Shown: positions 1-9,785 of the stretch, piece after piece
Layout: each line of letters opens with the position of its first letter
How positions within the stretch are numbered: position 1 is the stretch's first letter
Assembly: GCF_006716645.1 (NCBI RefSeq)
Contig: NZ_VFPL01000001.1
Span: 744,001 to 808,000, forward strand
DNA length: 64,000 nt
Direction: 5' to 3'
Source: Arcticibacter tournemirensis
GTDB lineage: Bacteria; Bacteroidota; Bacteroidia; Sphingobacteriales; Sphingobacteriaceae
Made by a program: the position numbers and the translations under genes
The notes under the pieces: model-generated
Databases searched by the model: none
Told to the model about the DNA's origin: nothing
The model's input: the letters and a program-made list of their open reading frames with translations, nothing else

Positions 1-61
1 ACACTGGGAGTTAAGTGACGCCACCGGTAACTTCCCGTCAAACAGCGGTTTAATTGAGTGA
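1..61 (+). CDS. C-terminal end of an upstream gene (partial)
   Basis: Reading in the second frame from base 2 gives about 19 residues (HWELSDATGNFPSNSGLIE) ending at a TGA at 59-61. The stretch is open to the window edge and the other two forward frames are less convincing. It is probably the tail of the gene before the PpiD-like protein. Too little is visible to name the family. About 96 bases separate it from the next start, including a T/A-rich stretch that could hold a promoter. Confidence 0.4.
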   Translation, partial: HWELSDATGNFPSNSGLIE

Positions 62-157
62 TTTCTAAAAGGTTTGATAGTGTAATTTCTGTTAGTATTT
101 TTTTTTAAAAATTGTATCTTGCGCCCTCTTTTAGAATATGAATAAAGTTTAGAACAT

Positions 158-2266
158 ATGGGAATAATGAATTTTTTGCGGAACCGTGCAGGTATTATCC
201 TTGTAGGGGCAATTGGTTTTGCAATAGTAGCTTTTTTGGTCGGTGATGCTTTACGGGTTGGTAGTCCTTTTTTAAGAGGGAACCAGACTGAAGTTGGCGA
301 GGTTGCCGGTAAGCCAATCAATATTGATGAGTTCAGAGCAAAAGTGGAGCAGAATGAAGCCCAGTTTAAACAACAGATGGGACAGTCGAGTTTGAATCCT
401 CAGATGGCTTCGTACGTTGTTGAAAACACATGGAATCAAACAGTGAGCGAAATGCTTCTAAACAATGAAGTTAAAAGACTGGGTCTTGAGGTTGGTAAGG
501 TAGAAATTAACGACATGCTAACTGGTAAGAACCCCGATCCTCAGGTTGTTCAGGCTTTCGGTGATCCAAAGACCGGCGAGATAAACAGAGCTCAGTTAAA
601 TACCTTCCTTAATAATATAGAATCTCAGGCAGGCAACCCAATGAGGGAGCAATGGGGTAACTTTCTTGTAGGATTAAAACGTAGCCGTTTATTTCAGAAA
701 TACAATAATCTGGTAAGAAACAGTATCTATGTAACTTCCCTCGAAGCTCGCGAGGAATATTTACAGCGTAATAAACTTGCCAGCTTTAATTATGTAAATC
801 TCGAGTATGCTTCTATTCCCGATAACAAGGTAACTTTAACTGACGACGATTATCAGGAATACTATAATAAGAATAAGAAGAGGTTTTACAATAGAGAAGA
901 ATCACGGTCTTTCGATTATGTGGTTTTTGACGCAAGTCCTTCAAAGGCCGATTCAGTTGGGGCAAAGCAGCTAATAACGAAGCTTACTGCAGACTTTAAA
1001 GCTACAGCCAACGATTCTCTTTTCGTAAGTGTAAATTCTGATACCAAGACACCCGTAACCTATGTAAGAAAAGGACAGTTAGATCCGGTACTGGATTCAG
1101 CTGTATTCAATGCTAGTGTAGGAGCAGTGATTGGACCAGTGTTTAGCAATGGCGCATTTAAAGTGGCAAAAGTTGTCGATGTAAGAATGAGTCCCGACTC
1201 TGTAAAGGCCAGTCATATTTTAATTAACCCAGCTACCGTAGGCGGACTTGACAAGGCAAAATCGATAGCTGATTCTCTTAGAAACCTGATCAGTAAAGGC
1301 GCAAACTTTGCCGAACTTGCTAATAAGTTTGGTTCTGACGGTACTAAAGAAAAGGGAGGCGACCTTGGTACATTTGCCAGAGGATCTATGATTCCGGCAT
1401 TTGAAGAAGCTGTTTTCAACGGACACACAGGTGATCTTAAAGTGGTTGCCACTCAGTATGGCGTTCACGTTGTAAGGATTGATAAACAGGTAGGTTCATC
1501 GAAGGTGGCGAAAGTAGCGGTTCTTGACAAGGTAGTTGCCAGCAGCAATCAAACTCAGCAGGCTGCATATTCTAAAGCTTCAGAGTTTCTTGGCGCAGTA
1601 AACGATTCAAAAGCGTTTGATGAATATGCACAAAAGCATAAGCTTCGGAAATTAGTAGCCGAGAATGTTAGCCCTTCTCAGTCTTCAGTCTCTGGGTTGG
1701 ATAACCCGCGTGAGCTTGTGCGCTGGGCCTTCGAAGCCAAAGAAGGAGATGTTTCCGAAAAAGTATTTGAGATGGAAAATACGTATGTTGTTGCCAGACT
1801 CAGCGATATTCGTAAGAAGGGTATTCTTCCTCTTGAGAAGGTTAAAAAAGAAATTGAGCCGATGGTTCGCAACCAGGTTAAAGCACGCATGCTATCTGAA
1901 AAAATTGAGAAGGCCCTCGCAGGCGCTTCATCTATTCAACAGGTTGCTTCAAAACTTGGAAGACCTGTTCAGCCAGTGCAGAACGTAGTATTTGCAAACC
2001 CTATAATCCCGGGTGTTGCACAGGAAAATAAAGTAGTGGGTACGGTATTTGGCCTTGAACCCCGCAAACTTTCTAAAGTAATTGAAGGAGAGCAGGGTGT
2101 TTACCTGGTACAGGTGAATGGTTTTACTAATCCTGCACCGTTAACCAATACCTTCAGTCAAAAACAACAAATGTCCCAGACTATAGATCAAAGGGCTCAG
2201 GGACAGGTGCTCGATGTATTGCGCGACAAAGCCGATATAAAGGATTACCGCTTGAAGTTTTTCTAG
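158..2266 (+). CDS. SurA/PpiD-type membrane-anchored peptidylprolyl isomerase
   Basis: A 702-residue protein with a short cytoplasmic N-terminus, one membrane segment (about residues 11-31) and a long periplasmic part. Residues about 35-200 match the SurA_N chaperone region. A PPIC (parvulin) domain lies at about 345-445, recognisable from KASHILI at its start, GGDLG and FARGSMIPAFEEAVF. By family it should help fold outer-membrane or periplasmic proteins. PpiD in E. coli is shorter (about 620 residues), but about 700 is normal in Bacteroidota. The start could also be the ATG three codons downstream (167). A terminator-like hairpin follows at 2287-2317. Confidence 0.9.
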   Translation: MGIMNFLRNRAGIILVGAIGFAIVAFLVGDALRVGSPFLRGNQTEVGEVAGKPINIDEFRAKVEQNEAQFKQQMGQSSLNPQMASYVVENTWNQTVSEMLLNNEVKRLGLEVGKVEINDMLTGKNPDPQVVQAFGDPKTGEINRAQLNTFLNNIESQAGNPMREQWGNFLVGLKRSRLFQKYNNLVRNSIYVTSLEAREEYLQRNKLASFNYVNLEYASIPDNKVTLTDDDYQEYYNKNKKRFYNREESRSFDYVVFDASPSKADSVGAKQLITKLTADFKATANDSLFVSVNSDTKTPVTYVRKGQLDPVLDSAVFNASVGAVIGPVFSNGAFKVAKVVDVRMSPDSVKASHILINPATVGGLDKAKSIADSLRNLISKGANFAELANKFGSDGTKEKGGDLGTFARGSMIPAFEEAVFNGHTGDLKVVATQYGVHVVRIDKQVGSSKVAKVAVLDKVVASSNQTQQAAYSKASEFLGAVNDSKAFDEYAQKHKLRKLVAENVSPSQSSVSGLDNPRELVRWAFEAKEGDVSEKVFEMENTYVVARLSDIRKKGILPLEKVKKEIEPMVRNQVKARMLSEKIEKALAGASSIQQVASKLGRPVQPVQNVVFANPIIPGVAQENKVVGTVFGLEPRKLSKVIEGEQGVYLVQVNGFTNPAPLTNTFSQKQQMSQTIDQRAQGQVLDVLRDKADIKDYRLKFF

Positions 2267-2286
2267 AAGAGCAATTAGAAATAGAG

Positions 2287-2317
2287 GTCCGGAAGAGAAA
2301 TTTTCCGGACTTTTTTT
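2287..2317 (+). terminator. Rho-independent terminator after the PpiD-like gene
   Basis: Perfect 8-base arms GTCCGGAA (2287-2294) and TTCCGGAC (2303-2310) are followed directly by seven T residues. It starts 21 bases after the stop codon. Confidence 0.85.
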
Positions 2318-2426
2318 ATTTAATAGCATAGCATTTAAAACAATATCAGTTTTAAAGTTTTTACTTTATGCTTATAGGGTTTGGTTTTTAAGTGTCGATC
2401 TTTGACATTTGAAATAGCTGAATAAA

Positions 2427-2942
2427 ATGGATATTAACGAGAACATAGTAAACCGCGTGGCGCAGAGTGGTCTGGTCAGCTTTGATTTAGCCGACTTTTA
2501 TCCACGTGGCGAGCGGGTAACTTACGATATAAAAGACAATCTGTTTCATGGATTGATACTTAAAGAGAAAGACTTTCGCGAGTTTGTGAAGGACCATGAT
2601 TGGGAGCAATACACAGGTAAAAATGTAGCAATTATCTGTTCATCGGATGCTATTGTTCCTACCTGGGCTTATATGTTGCTGGCTAACAGAATGGCTCCAT
2701 ATGCCAGAGAAGTTGTTTTCGGATCTCTTGATACATTGGAAACAGTCCTTTTTCAAAAGGCCCTGGAAACGCTTGATATGGAAAGCTATCGCGACAAACG
2801 TGTGGTTGTAAAGGGTTGCGGCGATGTTACAGTGCCGATCTCTGCTTATGTAGATCTTACAACCAGGCTCACTAAAGTTGCAAAAAGCGTGATGTACGGA
2901 GAGCCATGCTCTACCGTGCCAGTATTTAAACGTAAAGATTAG
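2427..2942 (+). CDS. DUF2480 family protein
   Basis: A 171-residue soluble protein without a signal peptide or membrane segment. It matches the Bacteroidota DUF2480 family along its length, from the N-terminal MDINENIVNRVAQSGL to a C-terminal segment with VVVKGCGD and the end motif PVFKRKD. The molecular function is unknown. The conserved single cysteine in KGCGD and the cysteine in GEPCSTVP are the most notable residues. It stands alone with its own upstream region and is 60 bases before the DUF3108 gene on the same strand, so the two may be cotranscribed. Confidence 0.85.
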   Translation: MDINENIVNRVAQSGLVSFDLADFYPRGERVTYDIKDNLFHGLILKEKDFREFVKDHDWEQYTGKNVAIICSSDAIVPTWAYMLLANRMAPYAREVVFGSLDTLETVLFQKALETLDMESYRDKRVVVKGCGDVTVPISAYVDLTTRLTKVAKSVMYGEPCSTVPVFKRKD

Positions 2943-3035
2943 ATTAGTAAGATCACAGAAATTGTTAACTTACCTGATAATACAAATGAAGATATATAAT
3001 TTATGGTGTTCAAAAGCGGCAGGGCAATTGATAGT

Positions 3036-3791
3036 ATGAGAAGAGTTTTATTTCTGCTTCCTTTTTTTCTGTTTACCCAAACGGTCTTTTCTCAGAATCT
3101 GGAGAATAGGAAAGAACCCGCCTTTAAACCCGGAGAAGAATTAAAGTATCGTTTGCGGTATGGTTTTATTACAGCTGCTGAAGCTACATTAAATGTTCTT
3201 GATTCAGATGTTAAATTCGATAACAAGGCAGTTTACCACCTGGTGGCTCAGGGTAGAACTGCCGCATCTTTCAATCTCTTCTATAAGGTAAGGAACCGCT
3301 ATGATTCGTACATTGACCGCACTGAACTGATACCGTACCTTTATACCGAGAATATTCGGGAAGCCAATTACCGCCGGGTTGACAAGGTGCGCTTTTATCA
3401 GGACCAGGAAAAAGTAGTGGGAAACAAAGGAACATTTAAAGGAAAGGATAAAACCTTCGATCTTGTTTCCGCATTCTATTTCGCCCGTAGTCTCGATCTG
3501 TCTTCGGTAAAGATTGGAACTCAGTTTACTATTCCTTATTTCCTCGACGATGAAGTTTCCGACTTAAAAATCACCTATGTAGGTAAAGAAAAGGTTAAAA
3601 CCCCGATAGGCACTTTTAATTGTTTGAAATTTAACCCCTCTATTAAACCAGGTCGTATCTTTCGTAAAGACAGTAAGCTTTATCTATGGATTACTGACGA
3701 CGGAAACCGTATTCCTGTCAAAGCGCAGGTAGAGATTCTCGTGGGTTCTGTCACTTTAGAGATAACTTCTGCCAAAGGACTGAGATACTAG
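3036..3791 (+). CDS. DUF3108 periplasmic/secreted protein
   Basis: An open frame begins at 3003, but the ATG at 3036 is preferred because it starts directly at a signal peptide (MRRVLFLLPFFLFTQTVFSQ). That leaves 251 residues. The mature part begins with KPGEELKYRLRYG, the typical start of DUF3108, and continues as beta-rich sequence including KTPIGTFNCLKFNP and LWITDDGNRIPVK. The family is exported and its function is unknown; a role at the cell envelope is inferred from the signal peptide only. It follows DUF2480 closely, an arrangement that suggests one transcript. Confidence 0.8.
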   Translation: MRRVLFLLPFFLFTQTVFSQNLENRKEPAFKPGEELKYRLRYGFITAAEATLNVLDSDVKFDNKAVYHLVAQGRTAASFNLFYKVRNRYDSYIDRTELIPYLYTENIREANYRRVDKVRFYQDQEKVVGNKGTFKGKDKTFDLVSAFYFARSLDLSSVKIGTQFTIPYFLDDEVSDLKITYVGKEKVKTPIGTFNCLKFNPSIKPGRIFRKDSKLYLWITDDGNRIPVKAQVEILVGSVTLEITSAKGLRY

Positions 3792-3951
3792 CTACGCACT
3801 GTTTAATCGACTCCTTATCGCCGCAACCGAAATTGTAGTTAGCGATATTTCCATTACTTTACATGTTGTAATGGTTAATAATAAACCTGTAGCTTAAAAT
3901 CCCTGTTTCCCAACCAAATATTTCCGACATTTGCGTTTTAAATAGAATAAT

Positions 3952-4512
3952 ATGTTAGAGGTACAGCAGACTTTAGTGCATGAGGATATTTTAGAAGAGA
4001 ATTTTGTATGCCACCTGGATAAATGCAAAGGTGCATGCTGCGTGGAAGGTGATGCCGGGGCTCCTCTTGAAAAAAGCGAGCTGAAGATACTGGATGAGAT
4101 ATATGAGCATGTGAAACCATATATGACTCAAAAAGGTATTGAGACCGTAGAGCAGAATGGTACATGGGTACGTGATTTCGAAGGAGATTACACAACTCCC
4201 TGCATTGATGGAAATAAAGAATGCGCTTATGTAATATCAGAAGATGGTGTGAGTAAATGCGCTATTGAAAAAGCCTGGGCCGAAGGACGTGTCAATTGGA
4301 AAAAGCCAATCTCTTGTCATCTTTATCCAATACGGATTACAGAGTATCCGGAATTCGATGTCTTAAATTACGATCGCTGGCACATTTGTAAGTCGGCTTG
4401 TTCTTTCGGGAAAGAACTTAAAATACCAGTTTACCAGTTTTTAAAGGAGCCTCTTATAAGGAAATATGGAGAAGACTGGTTTAACGAGCTGGAGGGAGCG
4501 GTTAACATCTGA
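3952..4512 (+). CDS. DUF3109 family cysteine-rich protein
   Basis: A 186-residue cytoplasmic protein with many cysteines in a fixed pattern: CHLDKCKGACC near residue 20, CIDGNKEC near 84, CAIEKAW near 102, CHLYP near 122 and CKSACSFG near 146. This is the DUF3109 family, distantly like YkgJ zinc/iron cluster proteins. Metal binding is likely from the cysteine pattern; the biochemical role is not known. The start ATG follows an A/T-rich leader. The rfbD-like gene begins 24 bases after its stop, so a shared transcript is plausible although the functions look unrelated. Confidence 0.85.
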   Translation: MLEVQQTLVHEDILEENFVCHLDKCKGACCVEGDAGAPLEKSELKILDEIYEHVKPYMTQKGIETVEQNGTWVRDFEGDYTTPCIDGNKECAYVISEDGVSKCAIEKAWAEGRVNWKKPISCHLYPIRITEYPEFDVLNYDRWHICKSACSFGKELKIPVYQFLKEPLIRKYGEDWFNELEGAVNI

Positions 4513-4536
4513 TAGCTTCCTGTACCTGTATCAAAT

Positions 4537-5490
4537 ATGAACGATATAAATTATACAAGTCTTTCTGCTTCGGAAGTAAATATCCCCCCGGCAGATTTGG
4601 GTACTAGAATAATTGTCTTCGGCGCCTCTGGTCAGCTGGGACAGTGTCTTCAACAACAAGCGGCGGTAAGGGGCATTAAGAATATAAATTTTCTTCCAGA
4701 GGAAAAAGCCGATATTCTTGACAAGGATATTGTAGCGAAGGTTTTTGCTGATGAGACGCCAGCATATGTTATCAATTGTGCCGCCTATACAGCAGTCGAC
4801 AGGGCCGAAGACGAAATTGATACCGCACGGAAAGTAAACAGGGATGGAGTGGCTAACCTGGCAACAGTCTGCCGTGCGCATCAGTCCACCCTTATCCATA
4901 TCTCAACCGATTTTGTTTTCGAGGGCGATGTTCCCAAACTCTTAGGAGAAACGGAGCCTGCCAGGCCCATAAATATCTATGGGCTTACCAAGTTACAGGG
5001 AGAGGCAGCGCTCGCCGGCATCATACACAAGTATTATATCCTTCGTACCAGCTGGTTGTATTCGGAGTATGGAAATAATTTTGTTAAAACCATGCTCAAA
5101 CTTGGAAGGGAGAGAGATGAACTGGGGGTAATTGTTGATCAGGTGGGCACGCCTACCTACGGTATGGATCTGGCCTCAGCAATCTTCGATATCATTCAGT
5201 CCGATGTTCAGGCATACGGAATATATCATTACAGCAACGAGGGCGTCGCCTCATGGTATGATTTTGCAAAGGCGATATTCGACCTGAGCGGTACGACTGT
5301 AAAATTGAAACCTGTAAAGACATCAGAATATGTTACAAAAGCCGCAAGACCGGCCTTTTCTGTGATGGATAAGTCAAAGATTAAAGATACTTTTGGTTTA
5401 GAAATCCCTTACTGGCGCGACAGCCTGTCTGATTGTATTGGTAAACTGCAGGACCCGGATGCAGATGCCGCGGGGAAACTGGATAGCTAG
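4537..5490 (+). CDS. rfbD: dTDP-4-dehydrorhamnose reductase
   Basis: A 317-residue member of the extended short-chain dehydrogenase family that performs the last step of dTDP-L-rhamnose synthesis. The nucleotide-binding glycine motif GASGQLG is at about residues 29-35, NCAAYTAVD at about 87-95 and the YGLTK catalytic pair (Tyr and Lys) at about 149-153. Family members usually reach the glycine motif within about 8-14 residues, so this protein has about 20 extra N-terminal residues. A TTG at 4597 would remove them, but no good ribosome binding site decides the matter. rfbA follows after 62 bases; rfbB and rfbC are not in the window. Confidence 0.9.
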   Translation: MNDINYTSLSASEVNIPPADLGTRIIVFGASGQLGQCLQQQAAVRGIKNINFLPEEKADILDKDIVAKVFADETPAYVINCAAYTAVDRAEDEIDTARKVNRDGVANLATVCRAHQSTLIHISTDFVFEGDVPKLLGETEPARPINIYGLTKLQGEAALAGIIHKYYILRTSWLYSEYGNNFVKTMLKLGRERDELGVIVDQVGTPTYGMDLASAIFDIIQSDVQAYGIYHYSNEGVASWYDFAKAIFDLSGTTVKLKPVKTSEYVTKAARPAFSVMDKSKIKDTFGLEIPYWRDSLSDCIGKLQDPDADAAGKLDS

Positions 5491-5552
5491 AATACTTGAA
5501 AGAACTTAATTTAATATAGAAACGACCTGTAACTTTAACTAAGATCAATATA

Positions 5553-6413
5553 ATGAAAGGAATCATACTTGCAGGGGGATCCGGAACCAGGCTTCACCCC
5601 CTTACGCTGGCAACAAGCAAACAAATGATGCCGGTTTATGATAAACCGATGATCTATTATCCCCTTTCGATATTAATGCTTGCGGGTATTCGGGAAATCC
5701 TCATTATTTCAACACCTCAGGATCTTCCTAACTTTGAACGGTTACTGGGGGATGGATCGCGAATTGGCTGTCGTTTTACGTATAAGGTGCAGGAAGTGCC
5801 AAATGGTCTGGCTCAGGCTTTTGTAATAGGAGAGGAGTTTGTAGGAAATGATAGTGTTGCCCTGATCCTCGGAGATAATATATTTTATGGCGACGGGCTT
5901 TCGGTATTGTTACAGCAGATGAAGGAGCCGGATGGGGGAGTGGTATTCGCCTATCAGGTATCCGACCCAGAAAGATACGGTGTGGTAGAGTTCGACGGAG
6001 ATAATAACGTTATTTCGATAGAAGAAAAGCCGGTGGCCCCCAAATCTAACTTTGCTGTGCCCGGGTTATATTTTTACGATAACGAAGTCGTCCAAATTGC
6101 CAAAAGCATTGAGCCGTCTGTACGGGGCGAATACGAAATAACGGATGTGAATAAAGAATATCTCAGAAGAGGTAAACTTAAAGTAGGTGTTTTAAGCCGG
6201 GGTACGGCCTGGCTTGACACAGGGACGTTTCAATCCCTTATGCAGGCCGGGCAGTTCGTTCAGGTGATAGAAGAGCGCCAGGGGCTTAAAATTGGCTGTA
6301 TCGAAGAGGTTGCGTACCGTATGGGATTTATTTCAGCTGACGAGTTGCGGGTAGCGGCAGCTCCTTTAGTGAAGAGTGGTTACGGGCAATACTTATTGCG
6401 GATTTTGGGCTGA
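5553..6413 (+). CDS. rfbA: Glucose-1-phosphate thymidylyltransferase
   Basis: A 286-residue nucleotidyltransferase making dTDP-glucose, the first step of the dTDP-rhamnose pathway. The N-terminal signature [18 protein letters not shown] with the activating Arg/Lys region ([16 protein letters not shown]) is intact. Further family motifs are [10 protein letters not shown] at about residue 107, and [10 protein letters not shown] and WLDTGTF later on. The length equals the family norm. It is cotranscribed with rfbD, and a strong terminator hairpin follows at 6426-6462. Confidence 0.95.
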   Translation: MKGIILAGGSGTRLHPLTLATSKQMMPVYDKPMIYYPLSILMLAGIREILIISTPQDLPNFERLLGDGSRIGCRFTYKVQEVPNGLAQAFVIGEEFVGNDSVALILGDNIFYGDGLSVLLQQMKEPDGGVVFAYQVSDPERYGVVEFDGDNNVISIEEKPVAPKSNFAVPGLYFYDNEVVQIAKSIEPSVRGEYEITDVNKEYLRRGKLKVGVLSRGTAWLDTGTFQSLMQAGQFVQVIEERQGLKIGCIEEVAYRMGFISADELRVAAAPLVKSGYGQYLLRILG

Positions 6414-6425
6414 TCTATATATTAT

Positions 6426-6462
6426 AAAAGGTCTGCACCTATCGGGGCGCAGACCTTTTTTC
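6426..6462 (+). terminator. Terminator between rfbA and aspS, probably bidirectional
   Basis: Perfect 11-base arms AAAAGGTCTGC (6426-6436) and GCAGACCTTTT (6449-6459) with a T-run on the plus side and A residues on the other side. It lies between two convergent genes, so it may stop transcription from both. Confidence 0.85.
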
Positions 6463-6509
6463 TGTTACAGATGGAACAAGCAATAGCAATATAGCTGCAG
6501 ATTGCCTGT

Positions 6510-8255
6510 CTATACCGTTGTTTTAATACAAAGCTCTTTTAATTGTTCCTCAGAAATCGTGGCTGGAGAATCAATCATAACGTCCTTGCCCGAGTTGTTT
6601 TTAGGGAAGGCAATAACGTCTCTGATAGAATCAAGTCCTGCGAAGATAGATACCAGTCGGTCGAAGCCGAAAGCAATACCTCCGTGCGGAGGAGCTCCGT
6701 ATTCAAAAGCGTTCATCAAAAATCCGAACTGTTTCTGAGCTTCCTCCGGCGTAAAGCCAAGATGTTTAAACATCAGGGATTGCAAATCTCTGCTATGTAT
6801 ACGGATAGAGCCCCCGCCTACTTCCGTTCCGTTGATCACAAGGTCGTAAGCATTTGCCCTTACCGCTCCGGGGTTTGAATCAAGCAATGCGATATCCTCC
6901 GGTTTAGGTGAAGTAAACGGATGGTGCATGGCATGATAACGACCAGTTTCTTCATCCCATTCCAGTAAAGGAAAGTCAAGTACCCATAGCGGAGAAAAGT
7001 TGTTCTTATCGCGAAGGCCTAAACGGTTACCCATTTCCAGGCGCAGTTCGTTTAATTGTTTCCGGACTTTTTCTGTGGGACCGGCCATGATGAGCATCAG
7101 ATCACCTGGCTGTGCATTGAATGCCACTGCCCATTTTTTCAGCTCATCTTCACTGTAAAACTTATCTACCGACGACTTCAGCGTGCCGTCAGTATTATAC
7201 CGGCAATAAACAAGCCCGGTAGCGCCTATTTGCGGGCGTTTGATGAAGTCAGTGAGCTCATCAAGCTGCTTGCGTGTATAATGCGCACAGCCGGATGCAT
7301 TGATGCCGACCACAAGCTCCGCACCATCAAAGACTGGAAAACTATGTCCTTTTACAATTTCATTTAATTCAGTAAACAGCATTCCGAAGCGTGTATCAGG
7401 CTTATCTGAGCCATACATCCGCATAGCGTCCTGGTAATACAAACGCGGAACAGCATCAATATCAATGTCCTTTATCGCCTTGAAGAGGTGGCGGATAAGA
7501 CCCTCGAAGGTATTTAAAATATCCTCCTGCTCAATAAATGCCATCTCACAGTCGATCTGCGTAAACTCAGGCTGGCGGTCGGCACGCAGGTCTTCATCGC
7601 GGAAACACTTAACAATCTGGAAGTAGCGGTCAAAGCCCGAAACCATTAATAATTGCTTAAACGTTTGCGGCGATTGCGGCAAAGCATAGAATTCGCCCGG
7701 GTTCATGCGGCTCGGCACTACAAAGTCGCGGGCACCTTCAGGTGTCGACTTTATAAGCACAGGTGTTTCCACTTCCAGAAAATCCTGCGCATCCAGGTAT
7801 TTTCTAACTTCCTGCGCCATTTTATGACGAAGGATCAGGTTATTACGCACCGGACTGCGACGCAGGTCGAGGTACCTGTATTTCATACGCAGGTCGTCAC
7901 CCCCATCCGTTTCTTCTTCAATAAGAAAGGGAGGCAGTTTGGCTGCGTTCAGCAGTTCAAGTTTTGTAACTTTTATTTCAACATCGCCGGTTGGCATTTT
8001 AGGGTTCTTATTAGAACGTTCAACCACCAATCCGGTTACCTTTATTACGAATTCCCTCGACAGTCCGCGAGCCTGCTCACATAAACCTGCATTATCATCC
8101 ATATTGAATAGCAGTTGAGTGATTCCATAACGGTCACGGACGTCAATAAAGGTCATGCCCCCAAGGTCGCGCGATTTCTGCACCCAGCCGGCAAGAGTAA
8201 CTTCTTTGCCTAAATCATTAAGGGTTAATTCTCCGCAAGTATGTGTTCTGTGCAT
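6510..8255 (-). CDS. aspS: Aspartyl-tRNA synthetase
   Basis: The open frame extends upstream to 8561, but the real start is the ATG at 8255 ([16 protein letters not shown]), giving 581 residues, the normal bacterial length. The upstream part has no family similarity and would overlap the divergent lipoprotein gene. Visible parts are the N-terminal OB-fold anticodon domain ([24 protein letters not shown]), class II motif 2 ([18 protein letters not shown]), the bacterial GAD insertion and motif 3 ([10 protein letters not shown]). It charges tRNA-Asp. A TACTTTTG -7-like element lies just upstream on the minus strand. Confidence 0.95.
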   Translation of the reverse strand: MHRTHTCGELTLNDLGKEVTLAGWVQKSRDLGGMTFIDVRDRYGITQLLFNMDDNAGLCEQARGLSREFVIKVTGLVVERSNKNPKMPTGDVEIKVTKLELLNAAKLPPFLIEEETDGGDDLRMKYRYLDLRRSPVRNNLILRHKMAQEVRKYLDAQDFLEVETPVLIKSTPEGARDFVVPSRMNPGEFYALPQSPQTFKQLLMVSGFDRYFQIVKCFRDEDLRADRQPEFTQIDCEMAFIEQEDILNTFEGLIRHLFKAIKDIDIDAVPRLYYQDAMRMYGSDKPDTRFGMLFTELNEIVKGHSFPVFDGAELVVGINASGCAHYTRKQLDELTDFIKRPQIGATGLVYCRYNTDGTLKSSVDKFYSEDELKKWAVAFNAQPGDLMLIMAGPTEKVRKQLNELRLEMGNRLGLRDKNNFSPLWVLDFPLLEWDEETGRYHAMHHPFTSPKPEDIALLDSNPGAVRANAYDLVINGTEVGGGSIRIHSRDLQSLMFKHLGFTPEEAQKQFGFLMNAFEYGAPPHGGIAFGFDRLVSIFAGLDSIRDVIAFPKNNSGKDVMIDSPATISEEQLKELCIKTTV

Positions 8256-8273
8256 AAGTTGTTTATTATTTTG

Positions 8274-8281
8274 CAAAAGTA
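8274..8281 (-). promoter_or_regulatory. Candidate -7 element (TACTTTTG) for aspS
   Basis: Read on the minus strand this is TACTTTTG, matching the Bacteroidota -7 consensus TAnnTTTG, 18 bases before the aspS start codon. No good TTTG -33 element is seen at the expected spacing, so this is tentative. The same octamer occurs before degP, sdhC and kdgK. Confidence 0.4.
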
Positions 8282-8370
8282 CTTTTTTTGATGAAGGATA
8301 GGCTTCAGTAAATGAATTTTTTAATGAAACTACTCCGCGGTCTGCGTGTTTAATCTGAAATACACTACCG

Positions 8371-8568
8371 ATGAAAAAAACAGCTTTTCGCCTGATGTTC
8401 TTTGGCTTTGCCGCTTTTGCTGCCTGTAACAGTGTACAAAAATCAGTAGATCCTACCGGACAAAGCCCTATCCCACGTGGCTCAGGCAGAAATATAGACG
8501 AGGATACTTTAAAAGCTCCGGGGAGTGATACAAGCAGGGTAAGCGTTCCCGATAGTCTCAAAAATTAG
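8371..8568 (+). CDS. Small hypothetical lipoprotein
   Basis: A 65-residue protein with a lipoprotein signal: basic start MKKTAFR, hydrophobic core, and lipobox FAAC with the lipidated cysteine at residue 19. The mature part is only about 46 residues, rich in Ser, Pro and Asp, and probably disordered. It is divergent from aspS and convergent with dapF, whose end lies 12 bases beyond its stop. No family is recognised. The clean lipobox supports it being a real gene; its role is unknown. Confidence 0.65.
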   Translation: MKKTAFRLMFFGFAAFAACNSVQKSVDPTGQSPIPRGSGRNIDEDTLKAPGSDTSRVSVPDSLKN

Positions 8569-8580
8569 CGACGCCGGCAC

Positions 8581-9372
8581 TCACTTCAACGGTATATTAC
8601 CCTCGAAGACAAATTCTGCGGGGCCCTCAAGAAAAACACTTGTGTATCTCAGGCCATCCGTATGAAACTTAACATTTAGATCGCCGCCGAGTACTTTAAT
8701 GGCCGTGCTAACGTCACCGGTAAGGCCTTTCCTTTTTGCCATAGCAATAGCGACAGCAGTTACTCCGGTTCCGCAGGCATAGGTTTCGTCTTCAACACCA
8801 CGCTCATAAGTTCTCACGAAATAGTGATCGCCCTGGTCTTCTACAAAATTGACGTTTATTCCCTCTTCTTTATATTTTTCACTGTTACGTATCGTTCTTC
8901 CTTCGGTATAGACATTTTTATCGGCTAGCCCCGAAGTACAGGCGACGTAATGAGGCGAACCCGTATTTAACACAAGTGCATCTTTATCGGAATCGACTTT
9001 GCTAACGTCGATCATTTGAAGACTCACCCAGCTGCCATCTTCTGAAATTTTGGCATAATGAGGTCCATCGACTGCCAGAAAGTTAGTTTCATCGTGTATG
9101 ATGTTTAGATGCTTTGCAAAGGCAACTATACAACGTCCGCCGTTCCCGCACATGCTACTGGGTTTACCATCAGCGTTGTAATAAACCATTTCAAAATCGT
9201 ATCCTTCTTTTTGCTGCAGGAACATTATGCCGTCGGCACCGATACCAAACCGGCGATTGCATAAAGCAGCGATCAGCTCCGGCTGCTGGTGGTTAACGAC
9301 GTTGTCGCGGTTATCAATCAGGATAAAGTCGTTTCCGGCTCCCTGATACTTATAGAAATGGAGATCTGACAT
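8581..9372 (-). CDS. dapF: Diaminopimelate epimerase
   Basis: A 263-residue enzyme converting LL- to meso-diaminopimelate for lysine and peptidoglycan synthesis. Both catalytic cysteines are visible in their motifs: SMCGNGGRC at about residues 73-81 and YACGTGVTAV near residue 199. The N-terminus HFYKYQGAGNDFILID is typical. Length is normal. It stands as a single gene, convergent with the small lipoprotein gene and divergent from the degP-like gene across a 456-base intergenic region that contains an 11-base-phased palindrome. Confidence 0.95.
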   Translation of the reverse strand: MSDLHFYKYQGAGNDFILIDNRDNVVNHQQPELIAALCNRRFGIGADGIMFLQQKEGYDFEMVYYNADGKPSSMCGNGGRCIVAFAKHLNIIHDETNFLAVDGPHYAKISEDGSWVSLQMIDVSKVDSDKDALVLNTGSPHYVACTSGLADKNVYTEGRTIRNSEKYKEEGINVNFVEDQGDHYFVRTYERGVEDETYACGTGVTAVAIAMAKRKGLTGDVSTAIKVLGGDLNVKFHTDGLRYTSVFLEGPAEFVFEGNIPLK

Positions 9373-9438
9373 TTGTAAAGGGGAAAATGAATATGTAAAG
9401 ATACACTTTTATCCCAAATGCCTGTAGAATGGCTTACC

Positions 9439-9581
9439 AGTGCCTGACCAATCCCACATCTCGTCAGCATCTCATTAGACTCTTGTCAGCATCATGTCAG
9501 ACTCTCGTCAGACTTTAGTCTGACATGATCCTGAGGAGATGCTGACGAGATGCTGACAAGATCAGGCTCCGGTCAGGCACT
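9439..9581. repeat. Thirteen phased 11-base units forming a nested palindrome
   Basis: The segment divides without gaps into 13 units of 11 bases. Left-half units read like TTGTCAGCATC and ATGTCAGACTC; right-half units read as their reverse complements, such as GATGCTGACGA. Perfect arms pair outward from the middle: 9491-9503 with 9517-9529 (13 bases) and 9438-9449 with 9571-9582 (12 bases). A 17-base arm 9457-9473 pairs with 9536-9552 in a register shifted by exactly one unit. It could form a long hairpin or cruciform. Its function is unknown. Confidence 0.85.
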
Positions 9582-9785
9582 GATAAGGGTTTGGTGAGAG
9601 ACTATGGCTACCAGGGGGTCTTTTCTTCACACTTGGGGTCAGGTAAGCATTTCATCGCGTTTTTCCGTTTTAAAGGCAATTTTGACCTATCCTTCCAGCT
9701 ATGAGAACTACTTTTCAAATTATCTTTAACATTTTTTAACACAAAATGAGATACCAGGAAGTTGCATAATCAGTTTCAGTGGTAT

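Noticed and set aside
8256-8561. N-terminal extension of AspS by 102 residues
   Set aside because: The extension overlaps the divergent lipoprotein gene, contains the likely aspS promoter and lacks similarity to AspRS; the 8255 start gives the normal length.
9439-9581. CRISPR array
   Set aside because: The units are 11 bases with no spacers, the halves are inverted relative to each other, and no cas genes are near.
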